A DNA stretch of 64,000 bases from Terrimonas sp. (GTDB lineage: Bacteria > Bacteroidota > Bacteroidia > Chitinophagales > Chitinophagaceae). The stretch covers positions 186,001 through 250,000 of the forward strand of contig NZ_QCZJ01000006.1 in assembly GCF_003075435.1 (NCBI RefSeq). Reading direction: 5' to 3'. Position numbers and translations under genes: made by a program. Each line of letters begins with the position of its first letter. Position 1 is the stretch's first letter. The notes under the pieces are model-generated. The model made no database searches. It was not told where the DNA came from and saw only the letters and a list, made by a program, of their open reading frames with translations. Of this stretch, positions 1 to 9,259 are shown in pieces.

Positions 1-1
1 T

Positions 2-457
2 TTTATTGCAGGGCAAAAGTCGAATGAAGATTTTGTGTTTTTATTTAGAACAGCCCTGCATACAAAAGTTGTATACAACGGGTTTCCTCTCGCTTTTTAT
101 AATGGAGCTGTAGAAGGTCAGGCAACCAGCTCCTTAAGCAAAAGTGTTAAGCTGAATGATTCGATTTTTTTTCATAATAAAGTAATGGAGGAGTGGTTAA
201 ATACAGGAAAAGAAAATAAGTCGTTTAAAATTTTTATGAAATATGAAATCAGGCATATCTGGAGTATTCAAATAAAAAATAAGGATTATGATTCATTAAA
301 CAAGTTTATAACAAATTTACATACTGGGTATGATCAACTTTTTAGTGTGATAGAAAAAAAGGCTATGAGGATACGGAAGTTAAATACCTTAATGAAAGGA
401 TATATATTGATTACTAAATTAAGATGGATCATCAGAGGCTATCCCAGGGTTTCTTAG
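2..457 (+). CDS. Glycosyltransferase family 2, C-terminal part (partial)
   Basis: The reading frame is open from the left edge of the window and ends at 457, so only about 150 C-terminal residues are seen. The segment reading roughly SNEDFVFLFRTAL followed by an LAFYN motif resembles the acceptor-side end of GT2 enzymes (the E-D-x-x-L-x-L-R region and the following L-x-x-Y motif). The tail is basic and carries no membrane segment. The next gene starts 8 bases downstream on the same strand, so it is probably co-transcribed with the polysaccharide locus. The GTG at 35 is an internal codon rather than the real start. The GT-A core with its DxD motif is outside the window, so the call rests on the C-terminal pattern only. 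Confidence 0.55.
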   Translation, partial: FIAGQKSNEDFVFLFRTALHTKVVYNGFPLAFYNGAVEGQATSSLSKSVKLNDSIFFHNKVMEEWLNTGKENKSFKIFMKYEIRHIWSIQIKNKDYDSLNKFITNLHTGYDQLFSVIEKKAMRIRKLNTLMKGYILITKLRWIIRGYPRVS

Positions 458-465
458 GGTAATGT

Positions 466-1443
466 ATGAATACTATAGATAAAATAAAAGGGAAATTGCG
501 GCATCGTCTTGTAAGAATAATGAGATATACATTTTTATATCCTTACATTTATCGTTCATACTGGCATTCATTGTTTTTTAAAGGTGACAGTACTTCAGAT
601 AACCAATATTTTTATTTTTCAGCAAAGCCAAATATTGGAGCAGGCATCGGGCATCAATTGGCAAACTGGATTGCAGGTTATTGGTTTGCGCGTCAGTTCG
701 GTTTAAAATTTGCCCATCTTCCGTTTTCTTCTGATAAATGGGAGGCTTTTTTGGGATTTGGAGAAAATGAAACAGATGCCGCTACCTTGTTTCAAAGTGG
801 GTATCAAAGCGTACGACTTCCTTTGTTTCATGAGTTTAATGAGAAGGAAGTAGGCGGCATTAAAAAAATTATACAATCTTACAGTAATAAAAAAGTAGTA
901 TTTGTTGCCGAACAGGATCAATTTTATAAAGCGCAGTTTGGTGTTATAAAAGAAATACAAAATAAATTTTATTCAGCAACCGCGAGGCAGCATGATAAAC
1001 TAAGCTTTAAGCCTGGAGATTATAATATAGCTATTCATGTAAGACGGGGAGATATTGTTACAGAAAGCATTAACAGAATTCCTAATAAATCATTGCGTTT
1101 TCAGGGGAATGATTATTTCGTAAAAGTCCTGGAAAACACAATTCAAAATATCAAAACCTCTAAACCTATTTCGGTTTATTTGTTTTCGCAGGGTACTGTC
1201 AAAGACTTTTCAGATTTCAACCAGTTCTCTAATATCCGGTTCTGTTTGGAAATGAATGCAATAGACTCCTTTAATCATATGGTGCATGCAGATGCACTGA
1301 TTACAAGTAAAAGTTCATTTTCATATAAAGCTGCTTTACTGAACAGGGGATTGAAAATATGCCCGGAAAATTTTTGGCATGGATACCCGCAAAGCGAAGA
1401 GTGGATTTTAACAGATGACGATGGAAATATTTTAAGCATATAA
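466..1443 (+). CDS. Fucosyltransferase-like glycosyltransferase (GT11/GT23-like)
   Basis: A 325-residue protein with the nucleotide-sugar motif H191-V-R-R-G-D196, the signature of alpha-1,2 and alpha-1,6 fucosyltransferases (GT11, GT23/NodZ). Near residues 58-66 it has GAGIGHQLA, which matches the GxGNQLxQ motif at the N-terminus of these enzymes, with H in place of N. A role adding a deoxyhexose such as fucose from GDP-sugar to a repeat unit in the cytoplasm is expected from the family. It sits inside a run of glycosyltransferases on the same strand. The donor and linkage cannot be read from the sequence; GDP-fucose synthesis genes are not in the window. Confidence 0.7.
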   Translation: MNTIDKIKGKLRHRLVRIMRYTFLYPYIYRSYWHSLFFKGDSTSDNQYFYFSAKPNIGAGIGHQLANWIAGYWFARQFGLKFAHLPFSSDKWEAFLGFGENETDAATLFQSGYQSVRLPLFHEFNEKEVGGIKKIIQSYSNKKVVFVAEQDQFYKAQFGVIKEIQNKFYSATARQHDKLSFKPGDYNIAIHVRRGDIVTESINRIPNKSLRFQGNDYFVKVLENTIQNIKTSKPISVYLFSQGTVKDFSDFNQFSNIRFCLEMNAIDSFNHMVHADALITSKSSFSYKAALLNRGLKICPENFWHGYPQSEEWILTDDDGNILSI

Positions 1444-1461
1444 ACGAGTTTAAATGTTGTA

Positions 1462-2469
1462 ATGACTATGGCAAAAGACAGACTTGATTTTATCGACCGA
1501 ATGAAGGGCATAGCTATCTTGTTGGTGATAGTAGGACACATCTTACAGTTCAACAAAATAGATGGAGGTACAAACAATAAATTGTTTGGAATAATTTACT
1601 CTTTCCATATGCCATTGTTTTTTATACTAAGCGGGTATGTTGCTACGTTTGGACGGGACAGAATTACCGGGTTGTCGTCCTTTTTTAAATCAATTTGGCG
1701 GAAAGCATACACGCTTTTGCTTCCTCTTTTTGCATGGTCATTGATAGCGAGGAAATATTTTTTTGCATCCGATTTTCAGATAATTGGTGTATCGGATATC
1801 TTTAATACAATCCTCAACCCGGATTTGTGGTTTTTGAAAGTACTTTTTGAGATTCATGTGCTTTTTGCTATTTTTTGTTTATTAAACTATTACCTGAGCA
1901 GAAAAGGGAATATTTATATAGATCTCTTAACTTTTTTCGTTATTCTGTTGCTCCCAATCGCCGGTTATTTTTGGATTGATACAATATTTTTTCAGTCTTT
2001 GCTTTTATATATTTTATTTTTCTTTTTCGGCAGTTTTCTTTCGAGGTATCAATTCCTGGAAAATTTTTTACTGAATAATTATGTATATGCGCTTTCTCTG
2101 TTTGTGTTTTTGGTCTTTTCTGCTCATTGGAAGTTTGCCGGAAATTTGTTTGATGATGTGTTGAAAGTTGTACTCTCAATAGCAGCCTTTACTGTTTTAC
2201 TGGGTATTACGCAAAAGTCAAATTTACCTGAATGGGCAGATGCTCAAATGCAACAGATGGGCAGGGAATCATTATCTATCTATGTCATGCAATTCTATTT
2301 GACCAACCGGATAAGTTTTTTCTCATGGAGCACTGGATTGAATCAGTATATTCTTTTTGTTTTGGTTTTAACCCTTTCGGTCCTGATTGCTTATATCTGC
2401 ATATTTGTGCATAAGATATTTGAAAAGTCAGCAATTCTGAATTTATTATTTTACGGCAAACGATTATGA
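1462..2469 (+). CDS. Acyltransferase family 3 (OafA/WecH-like) membrane protein
   Basis: A multi-spanning membrane protein of 335 residues. The start reads R-L-D-F-I-D-R-M-K-G-I-A-I-L-L-V-I-V-G-H, the classic acyltransferase 3 opening, with the conserved His at about residue 26. About ten hydrophobic segments follow. Family members move acetyl or other acyl groups from the cytoplasm onto envelope sugars. The start may be at 1462 or at the second Met, 1468. The stop overlaps the next gene's ATG by 4 bases, showing translational coupling. O-acetylation of the polysaccharide made by this locus is the likely role. Confidence 0.85.
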   Translation: MTMAKDRLDFIDRMKGIAILLVIVGHILQFNKIDGGTNNKLFGIIYSFHMPLFFILSGYVATFGRDRITGLSSFFKSIWRKAYTLLLPLFAWSLIARKYFFASDFQIIGVSDIFNTILNPDLWFLKVLFEIHVLFAIFCLLNYYLSRKGNIYIDLLTFFVILLLPIAGYFWIDTIFFQSLLLYILFFFFGSFLSRYQFLENFLLNNYVYALSLFVFLVFSAHWKFAGNLFDDVLKVVLSIAAFTVLLGITQKSNLPEWADAQMQQMGRESLSIYVMQFYLTNRISFFSWSTGLNQYILFVLVLTLSVLIAYICIFVHKIFEKSAILNLLFYGKRL

Positions 2470-3434
2470 ATACATTCTCATTTTATACATTAAAAGGCTC
2501 CCGAAAGGCGTATGAAAAAATTTTTGGAAAGAGAATACTGCCTAAGCCTGATTGCGAACAGAACCCGGATATGTGTGCAGAAATAATTTTCAATACACTT
2601 ACAAGTGATACTCCTGCAATGATAGCGAGACTTGGAAGTACCGAAATGATTTGCATATCTAATTATTTGGGAGTACATAATAAAAAAAACCTTTTAGGTT
2701 ATATTAAAGGAACCGCGCAACCCTGGTGGTGGGAGGAAGGAAGAATTGAACAAATGCAGAACTGGAGTGGTTTTTTCCCACCGACAAAAGAAAAGATTGA
2801 AAAATTTTGTGAGCTGATGCTGAATGACATTACCTGCGTTGATGTTTTAGGCTCCTGGCTTCCGGAAGAACGGCTACTTGAACAGGAATTACAGAATGCA
2901 GAAAAAATCCGGTTTATTTATCTGGATCCATTTTGGTCGAAGCTTCCATGGACGAGGGCTTTAAAAGATAAGAAAGTGTTGGTTGTTCATCCTTTTGCAG
3001 AAACAATTCAAGCTCAGTTTAAAAAGAGAACATTAATTTTTAAAGATGATTTATTGCCTTCTTTTGAGCTTAAAACTATAAAAGCAGTACAGAGCATTGC
3101 TGGCAATAGAACCGGCTTTTCAGACTGGTTTGAAGCGCTGGATTATATGAAAGGAGAAATAGATAAGCAGGATTATGATATATGTTTGATAGGCGCAGGC
3201 GCATATGGATTACCATTGGCTGCACATGTCAAGCGTATGGGTAAAAAAGGGTTTCATATAGGTGGAAGCTTGCAGTTATTGTTTGGGATAAAAGGCAAAC
3301 GCTGGGAAAAGCCGGAATATGCATCAGGTGCAAAGCTCAATTATCCAGGCTTATTTAATGAGCACTGGACGCGGGCAAATGAAAAAGAAAAGCCACAAAA
3401 CTCTGAAAAAGTGGAAGATAATTGCTATTGGTGA
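2466..3434 (+). CDS. Possible GT-D fold glycosyltransferase of a polysaccharide locus
   Basis: A soluble 322-residue protein with no signal peptide. The segment A-R-L-G-S-T-E at about residue 55 resembles the A-R-F-G-D-G-E motif of GT-D fold (formerly DUF1792) glycosyltransferases. A later segment, CLIGAGAYGLPLAAHVKRMG, looks like a nucleotide-binding glycine loop followed by a helix, and is followed by a conserved G-G-S-L-Q-L-L-F-G-I-K-G-x-R-W block. I recall proteins of this type only from capsule and O-antigen loci of Bacteroidota. The gene is coupled to the upstream acyltransferase by an ATGA overlap. Glycosyl transfer is inferred from motif likeness and context, not proven. Confidence 0.5.
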   Translation: MNTFSFYTLKGSRKAYEKIFGKRILPKPDCEQNPDMCAEIIFNTLTSDTPAMIARLGSTEMICISNYLGVHNKKNLLGYIKGTAQPWWWEEGRIEQMQNWSGFFPPTKEKIEKFCELMLNDITCVDVLGSWLPEERLLEQELQNAEKIRFIYLDPFWSKLPWTRALKDKKVLVVHPFAETIQAQFKKRTLIFKDDLLPSFELKTIKAVQSIAGNRTGFSDWFEALDYMKGEIDKQDYDICLIGAGAYGLPLAAHVKRMGKKGFHIGGSLQLLFGIKGKRWEKPEYASGAKLNYPGLFNEHWTRANEKEKPQNSEKVEDNCYW

Positions 3435-3470
3435 TTTTTAAAAGGTATAAACATTCGGTATTAAAATAAG

Positions 3471-4388
3471 ATGAGATACATAAACCTAAAATGGGCAAAA
3501 AGTGAAGATGATGGGAAATTTAATTTTGGCGATGATTTAGGCCCATATATCATTAATAAATTATCCGGAAAAGAGGTTAGATATTTTCACTTTGCTAATA
3601 GCAGAATGAATATTATCAAACAATTTTTGCATGGCGTATTTAATGGCAGGTTAAGCAAAAAATATGCAGGTGATTTTCTTAGGTGTTTTTTTGCGAAGGA
3701 TTACTTGATCTCAATAGGAAGTATTCTGCAGTGGTATGGCTCATCAAGGTGTATTGTATGGGGATCCGGAATTATTAACCAGCAGGATAACATACAAAAT
3801 TCTAGTTTTCTTGCTGTGAGGGGAAAATATACACAGGCAAGAATAAAAGAATTAGGCTATACAGCGCCAGAGGTTATTGGCGACCCGGCATTAATAATGC
3901 CATTGATATATAACCCTGACGTAAAAAAGAAATATAAACTTGGCATTATTCCTCATATTACGCATTATGAAATAATCGGGAGTAAAATTTCATCGCCCGA
4001 AATAAATATTATAAAACTTGATGATCACGATTTAGAAAAAGTGATAGATGAAATAGTATCGTGTGATTATACGATTTCCACTTCCCTTCATGGCGTTATT
4101 GTTTCACATGCATATAATGTAAGATCACTTTGGTTTTCTTATAATAGCAAGCCTATTCCGGGTAATAATGTAAAATTCCTTGATTATTTTTCATCAGTAG
4201 GCATTCCGGAGTATAAGCCTTTTACATTTGAGTTAGAAAAGACTATCAATTTGCATGAAATAGAAGATCTGATCCTGGCTAATAATGATATTAATCATGC
4301 AAAGGTCGATATAAGAAAAATTCAGGAACAATTAATAAGCGTAGCTCCGTTCCCGGTTTTGGAAAAGTTTCAGGTGCAGCGGCGGTAA
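3471..4388 (+). CDS. Polysaccharide pyruvyl transferase family protein
   Basis: A 305-residue cytosolic protein with two hallmarks of the polysaccharide pyruvyl transferase family (PF04230): N-F-G-D-D near the N-terminus (about residue 18) and S-T-S-L-H-G-V-I-V-S-H-A at about residue 204. Members transfer a ketal-linked pyruvate from phosphoenolpyruvate onto a sugar of a repeat unit, adding negative charge; some relatives are instead glycosyltransferases. The gene lies between a putative GT-D protein and a GT4 enzyme. The sugar acceptor cannot be told from the sequence. Confidence 0.85.
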   Translation: MRYINLKWAKSEDDGKFNFGDDLGPYIINKLSGKEVRYFHFANSRMNIIKQFLHGVFNGRLSKKYAGDFLRCFFAKDYLISIGSILQWYGSSRCIVWGSGIINQQDNIQNSSFLAVRGKYTQARIKELGYTAPEVIGDPALIMPLIYNPDVKKKYKLGIIPHITHYEIIGSKISSPEINIIKLDDHDLEKVIDEIVSCDYTISTSLHGVIVSHAYNVRSLWFSYNSKPIPGNNVKFLDYFSSVGIPEYKPFTFELEKTINLHEIEDLILANNDINHAKVDIRKIQEQLISVAPFPVLEKFQVQRR

Positions 4389-4422
4389 TATGTTAGTAAG
4401 TTGGTTTAATATCTAAGTGAAC

Positions 4423-5664
4423 ATGAAGAAAATATTATGGTTAAGTAATTGCCACTTAAGCAATACCGGGATGTCGTCAACCGGCACATGGCTGTTTGCC
4501 ATGATGGAAGCTTTGTTGAAAACGGGGCAGGTAAAACTATATAATGTTACACAGGGTGGAGTAAAAGAATTTACAAAACAAGACTGGGGCGATGTGGGGC
4601 AATGGGTAATTCCACGCCAGAAAATTAATAATAAAGGATTGCCTGCGTCGGAGACAATCAACTTTTTTAAGAAAATTGAAGAGGATGTTAATCCTGACCT
4701 CATTCATATCTGGGGAACAGAAAGCCTCTGGGGAATGCTGGGCGCCAAAAAAGTCTTTAACGCTCCTGTTTTGCTGGATATGCAGGGCATTTTATATGCA
4801 TATGCAAAAGTTTTTTTTGGCGGGTTAACAACAAAGGAATTATTACAAACAACAGGATTAAAAGAATTGTTATTACCTGTAAGACATTTGTATTTCCGGA
4901 AAAAAGAATTTGAAAGAAGAGGCATTCATGAAAAATTTGTGATACATAACACCTCCTTTATTTCTGTGCAATCAGCGTGGGTAGAAGCACATATTCTTTC
5001 TGAAAACCCAGGTTGCCGGCTTTTTCATACAGGAATAATTTTAAGAAAAGAATTTTACAATGCCAGTCCATGGCAGCATACAGAAACAAAAAATCCTGTG
5101 ATCTTTACCTCAAGTTCCGGTTCCACATCGTATAAAGGGCTTCATGTTTTATTCAGGGCTTTGGCTGTAATAAAGCAGAAATTCCCTTCGGTAAAGCTTA
5201 AAATAGCAGGAACCATTATCCAGCAAAAAAAAATACAGGATGGGTACACGCTCTGGCTTATAAGGCTCGCAAAGAAGCTTGGAGTTTATGAGTCTGTGGA
5301 ATGGCTGGGCCCGCTAAATGCTGCCCAGATAGTGCAGCAGTTTCAACAGGCGTCGGTAGTAGTAATACCTTCGGTAGTAGAAACATATTGTCTTGCATTG
5401 GCAGAAGCAATGATTGTAGGAGTGCCATCTGTTGTATCCTATTCCGGCGCAATGCCGGAGCTGGCTGATCACAACAAATCTGCCTTATATTTTCCGACAG
5501 GTGATTTTATGAGTTGCGCATGGCAGGTAGAAAAAATTTTAACCGACAAAACACTGTGCGAAAAGCTTTCTGTTGCGGCACGGGCTACAGGAATAAAAAG
5601 AAATGACCCTGATGATATAGTAAATAACCAACTTCGCATATATAATGAAATAATTGGAAAATAA
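4423..5664 (+). CDS. Glycosyltransferase family 4
   Basis: A GT-B fold enzyme of 413 residues. The C-terminal half shows the donor-binding E-x7-E motif in V-V-E-T-Y-C-L-A-L-A-E-A-M followed by G-V-P-S-V-V-S-Y, and a G-S-T-S-Y-K-G-L block near residue 230, typical of retaining GT4 enzymes. The ATG at 4423 is preferred to the GTG at 4417 because it places the Met directly before K-K-I-L-W-L, the first beta strand of the fold. The acyltransferase gene follows 3 bases after the stop. It probably adds one sugar to the lipid-linked repeat unit on the cytoplasmic side. Confidence 0.85.
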   Translation: MKKILWLSNCHLSNTGMSSTGTWLFAMMEALLKTGQVKLYNVTQGGVKEFTKQDWGDVGQWVIPRQKINNKGLPASETINFFKKIEEDVNPDLIHIWGTESLWGMLGAKKVFNAPVLLDMQGILYAYAKVFFGGLTTKELLQTTGLKELLLPVRHLYFRKKEFERRGIHEKFVIHNTSFISVQSAWVEAHILSENPGCRLFHTGIILRKEFYNASPWQHTETKNPVIFTSSSGSTSYKGLHVLFRALAVIKQKFPSVKLKIAGTIIQQKKIQDGYTLWLIRLAKKLGVYESVEWLGPLNAAQIVQQFQQASVVVIPSVVETYCLALAEAMIVGVPSVVSYSGAMPELADHNKSALYFPTGDFMSCAWQVEKILTDKTLCEKLSVAARATGIKRNDPDDIVNNQLRIYNEIIGK

Positions 5665-5667
5665 AAT

Positions 5668-6288
5668 ATGCAGAAATCAGTTTCATTGTTTTTTAAAGGG
5701 CTTCGCAGGATATTCCTGGCCATTACCAGTTGGTTTGACTGGCTATATTGCCGGTTCTTGTTTTATACACAAAACGTGCAATGCAAAAGTTTTGTAACCA
5801 AAGGCATACCTTACGTAAGTGTTGCATTAGGAGGAAGATGTGTTATAGGTAGCAGGCTGGCTATGAATAATGGATTAAAAGGTAATCCGATAGGAAGACC
5901 ACAGCCATGCATTTTTTTTGTTGACAGCCATGCAGAGATCGTAATAGGGAACAATGTTGGAATGAGTTCTACTGCAATTGTTGCACATACCTCAATAACT
6001 ATTGGGAATAATGTAAAGATTGGGGGAGGCGTTTGTATTTATGATACAGACTTTCATGCGTTGGATGCTGAAAAAAGGGCAATGAGGGGTACAGATAAAG
6101 CACAGGCAAATAAGCAGCCGGTGGTTATTGAAGATAATGTTTTTATAGGCGCTCATTCAACAATTTTGAAAGGAGTAATAATAGGTAAGAACGCTATTAT
6201 CGGAGCTTGTTCCGTTGTTACACGCAGTGTGCCGCCCAATGAGATTTGGGGAGGGAATCCCGCTAAATTTATAAAAGCATTGCCATGA
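5668..6288 (+). CDS. Left-handed beta-helix (hexapeptide) acyltransferase
   Basis: A 206-residue protein with a run of hexapeptide repeats (for example I-V-I-G-N-N-V, I-T-I-G-N-N-V-K-I-G-G-G-V, V-V-I-E-D-N-V-F-I-G, I-I-G-K-N-A-I-I-G) and the terminal G-G-N-P-A-K motif of the WbbJ/maltose O-acetyltransferase group. The H in D-T-D-F-H-A-L is at the position of the catalytic His of this family. Use of acetyl-CoA on a sugar is the expected reaction. The stop overlaps the next ATG by 4 bases. Confidence 0.85.
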   Translation: MQKSVSLFFKGLRRIFLAITSWFDWLYCRFLFYTQNVQCKSFVTKGIPYVSVALGGRCVIGSRLAMNNGLKGNPIGRPQPCIFFVDSHAEIVIGNNVGMSSTAIVAHTSITIGNNVKIGGGVCIYDTDFHALDAEKRAMRGTDKAQANKQPVVIEDNVFIGAHSTILKGVIIGKNAIIGACSVVTRSVPPNEIWGGNPAKFIKALP

Positions 6289-7520
6289 ATAGCAGGCAAA
6301 ACCGGTTAGCGGCTACGTCTTTCCTGACAATATTAATATCGGATATACTTGATTATATAGCCGGCGGCGGTTTTTTACCTTTTAATCCAGCCACTTTCAC
6401 GGCAATATTAAGATTTGTATCTGTATTTTGTTTGATTATTTATGTAAGAAATACGAATTGGAAAGGGCAGGTTCCAAAATATGCTGCCAGGCTGCTTACC
6501 TTTTTGATTGCCTGGAATATTATAACGATTATCCGCGGAGCTTTTAATGCGAAAATATATTATGACTGGAGATTTCTTTTTCTGTCATCTCTGTTTTTCT
6601 TTTTAATTCCGCTGGCTGTAATAATTGGGATTACCATAGTTTTTAACGGACCATTTTTAAAAATGATAATTAAGAAAGTCTACCTGTATGCATTATTCCT
6701 GTTTCCCTTGGGTGTTCTCCTGCTATTTGCATATGCCCGTGCTGTAATTTCCGTATGGTTTTTTGTGATGCTTAGTATTTATTTTAAAAATAAGTGGCGG
6801 ATATTAATTTTTATTACTGCTTTTTTAAGTATGATTACAGCCTTTGAAATTCGGGCAAATTTTTTGAGGGTAGCTATAGGCGTTGTGCTGTTTGGAGTGT
6901 ATCTGTTTAAAGGTGTAATAAAGCAGGGATGGTTAAAGATCGTGAGCTTCCTGCTTTTTCTGGCCCCATTTATATTGCTGTATCTGGGCATAGCAGGCAC
7001 TTTTAACGTATTTCAGCCGTTTGATGAAGAAGATGTATTTGTTGTAGATCAAGGCGGAAAAGAAAGCAGCAATTTAATGGCAGACACAAGAACCGGGTTA
7101 TATGTGGAAGTATTAAACTCAGTTGTGGCTGATAATATTTTACTATTTGGAGGAGGTGCAACTGCAAAATATAAATCTGATACCTTTGTTTTAGCAGATA
7201 ATATGACTGAGCGATATGGTGCTGAAGTGGGTTTCTTAAATACTTTATTATATTCCGGGTTGACAGGAGTGTTTTTGTATTTTTTTGTGCTTGCTTATGC
7301 GGCTTACCTGGGGCTGAATAAATCGAATAATTTTTTCTGTAAGACAATAGCAGTATTTCTTGCGTTCAGGTGGATACTTTTTTTTATTGAGGATATTACA
7401 AAATATGATATGAATTTTTATTTTTTATGGGTAGCAGTAGGCGTATGTTTTTCAAACCAGTTCCGCAACCTGAGTGATGAACAAATCAAGATTTGGACAG
7501 CTAAATATATTTTTGCATAA
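6285..7520 (+). CDS. O-antigen polymerase/ligase-like membrane protein (Wzy-like)
   Basis: A very hydrophobic 411-residue protein with about ten predicted membrane spans and one large polar loop at roughly residues 245-300, the layout of Wzy polymerases and WaaL-type ligases. Sequence motifs in this family are weak, so the call is from topology and from position in a polysaccharide locus that shows no other polymerase. It would join lipid-linked repeat units in the periplasm. A ligase role is possible. It is translationally coupled to the upstream acyltransferase. Confidence 0.65.
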   Translation: MNSRQNRLAATSFLTILISDILDYIAGGGFLPFNPATFTAILRFVSVFCLIIYVRNTNWKGQVPKYAARLLTFLIAWNIITIIRGAFNAKIYYDWRFLFLSSLFFFLIPLAVIIGITIVFNGPFLKMIIKKVYLYALFLFPLGVLLLFAYARAVISVWFFVMLSIYFKNKWRILIFITAFLSMITAFEIRANFLRVAIGVVLFGVYLFKGVIKQGWLKIVSFLLFLAPFILLYLGIAGTFNVFQPFDEEDVFVVDQGGKESSNLMADTRTGLYVEVLNSVVADNILLFGGGATAKYKSDTFVLADNMTERYGAEVGFLNTLLYSGLTGVFLYFFVLAYAAYLGLNKSNNFFCKTIAVFLAFRWILFFIEDITKYDMNFYFLWVAVGVCFSNQFRNLSDEQIKIWTAKYIFA

Positions 7521-7533
7521 TACCTGATAACAA

Positions 7534-8373
7534 GTGACAGATAACACTCCACATATTGCCGTTATAATGACATGCTTCAACCGCAGGGATAAAACAGTTC
7601 AGTGTCTTAAAAACCTGTTTTGCCAGGAGGAAATGAATACAGGGTATGCTGTTAAGGTTTTCCTGGTTGATGATGCTTCTACTGACGGTACCCCGGAGGC
7701 TGTTTCTGAACTTTTTCCTGGTGTGCAGATAATTAAAGGTAATGGACATTTATATTGGAACAGAGGTATGCATACGGCATGGGAGGCGGCTAAAAATGAG
7801 TGTGATTTTGATTACTACCTGTGGCTGAATGATGATACGGATATTAAAATCAATGCCATCATCGAAATGCTGGAGTGCGCTGCTGCAACTAAAAACAATG
7901 CCATAATATGTGGAGCAATTTGTTCCAGGTTAAATCAAACATTTACCTACGGAGGCAGAAAAGCTAATGGCGAAGAAATTCATCCTGATGGAGCGTTGCA
8001 GGAGTGCTATACTATTAACGGTAATTGCGTATTAGTAAGCAAATTAATTTGCGACAACACGGGAATATTAGATCCGCTTTATCCTCATGCAATAGGCGAT
8101 TATGAATACGGGCTCAGGGCAATAAAAAAAGGATTTAGAATTGTAACTACCCGTCAATATATAGGATATTGCGAGAGAAATGCTAAACTACCTGCATGGT
8201 GTTATAGCAATGTCCCGCTTAAAGAAAGATTTGAAGCATTATACTCTCCTTTAGGCAACAGTCACCCTTACTACTTTTTTATTTTTGAAAGGAAGTATTA
8301 TGGGTGGTTAACAGCCATCAAGCATTATTTTACGATACATTTACGCGTTTTAATACCAGCATTATGGAAATAA
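7534..8373 (+). CDS. Glycosyltransferase family 2 (rhamnosyltransferase-like)
   Basis: A 279-residue GT-A enzyme. The N-terminus has V-I-M-T-C-F-N-R, the nucleotide-binding D-D-A-S-T-D-G-T, the N-G-H-L-Y-W-N-R-G-M block and the metal-binding D-D-T-D (in L-W-L-N-D-D-T-D). The pattern is close to WbbL-type inverting rhamnosyl- and galactofuranosyltransferases. The start is a GTG at 7534; the first in-frame ATG would remove the opening beta strand. The end overlaps the next gene's start at 8364. Confidence 0.85.
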   Translation: MTDNTPHIAVIMTCFNRRDKTVQCLKNLFCQEEMNTGYAVKVFLVDDASTDGTPEAVSELFPGVQIIKGNGHLYWNRGMHTAWEAAKNECDFDYYLWLNDDTDIKINAIIEMLECAAATKNNAIICGAICSRLNQTFTYGGRKANGEEIHPDGALQECYTINGNCVLVSKLICDNTGILDPLYPHAIGDYEYGLRAIKKGFRIVTTRQYIGYCERNAKLPAWCYSNVPLKERFEALYSPLGNSHPYYFFIFERKYYGWLTAIKHYFTIHLRVLIPALWK

Positions 8374-9254
8374 AACCACCTTTTGTTTTTCAGGCTGATG
8401 CTGAAATTGTAAATGATGTTTACGAAAATCATCCAAATTATCTTATTGAATATAATGAAAATGCTGTAAAGGAATATTGTATTGTATATTTTGCCAGTAA
8501 TGATCTTTATTATCCTAATAATGAAATAGCTTTTTCTGAAAGTGTGATAAAAAAAAACAGGTTTGAATGGTATGGCAACAGAATTAACTACGGGTATAAA
8601 CACATTTTTCTACGTGATATAAAGAAGCAATGGTACCTCACCGGAATTAATGCAACGCTCAACTGCCCTGCGGCACTTTTTGATTTTCTAAGGGAAGAAA
8701 CTATGGGCTATAAAACTATTTTCCTGGGGAGTTCGGCAGGAGGTTTTATTTCTGTCATACTTGGCCAGTTAATAAATGCTGAAAGGATTTATACTTTTAA
8801 CGGACAATTTGAAATACTTTCTTTATTGAATGAAAGTAATGCAGAAATGATAGATCCAATACTTTTTCGGAACAAGAATAATGAGATACTGTTGCCATAC
8901 TATAACGCTGCAAACTTTATTACCAATCCATCAACTGTATATTATTTTCATTCAAATAAAAGTACCTGGGATATTGAGCAAAACGAATTAGTTAAACAAA
9001 TTCCTGTTAACAGGATCAGTTTTATTACAAACAATCATGGCGTACCATTTTTGAAATCGAATCTTCCTGTAGTATTAAACCTTTCTTTGGGTCAGTTAAA
9101 AGAGTTGTCGGGAAAAACAATACATCCTTTGTTTTTTTCGCTGAAGATGGTTGGGCTTTTAAAAACACTTGAAGGTCTGAAGTCAATAGTTCAATTCGCT
9201 TTAAATAAAGTTTATATAAAGACTATACAGAAGTGGAAGAAAAAGAATCAATAG
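8364..9254 (+). CDS. Alpha/beta-hydrolase-like protein of the polysaccharide locus
   Basis: A soluble 296-residue protein. Near residue 130 it has I-F-L-G-S-S-A-G-G-F, a nucleophile elbow of the G-x-S-x-G type, followed by a helix and A-E-R-I-Y-T-F-N-G-Q, a layout seen in serine hydrolases and in related proteins of capsule loci. A conserved N-N-H-G-V-P-F near residue 230 could supply the catalytic His. The start is set to the ATG at 8364, which overlaps the end of the upstream GT2 gene, rather than 8304 well inside it. I do not recognise a named family. An esterase acting on the glycan, or a divergent transferase using this fold, are both possible. Confidence 0.5.
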   Translation: MEIKPPFVFQADAEIVNDVYENHPNYLIEYNENAVKEYCIVYFASNDLYYPNNEIAFSESVIKKNRFEWYGNRINYGYKHIFLRDIKKQWYLTGINATLNCPAALFDFLREETMGYKTIFLGSSAGGFISVILGQLINAERIYTFNGQFEILSLLNESNAEMIDPILFRNKNNEILLPYYNAANFITNPSTVYYFHSNKSTWDIEQNELVKQIPVNRISFITNNHGVPFLKSNLPVVLNLSLGQLKELSGKTIHPLFFSLKMVGLLKTLEGLKSIVQFALNKVYIKTIQKWKKKNQ

Positions 9255-9259
9255 ATAAA

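Noticed and set aside
8304-8363. Upstream start for the hydrolase-like gene at 8304
   Set aside because: It would place 20 extra codons over the end of the GT2 gene with no conserved residues. The ATG at 8364 fits the short-overlap style of the operon.
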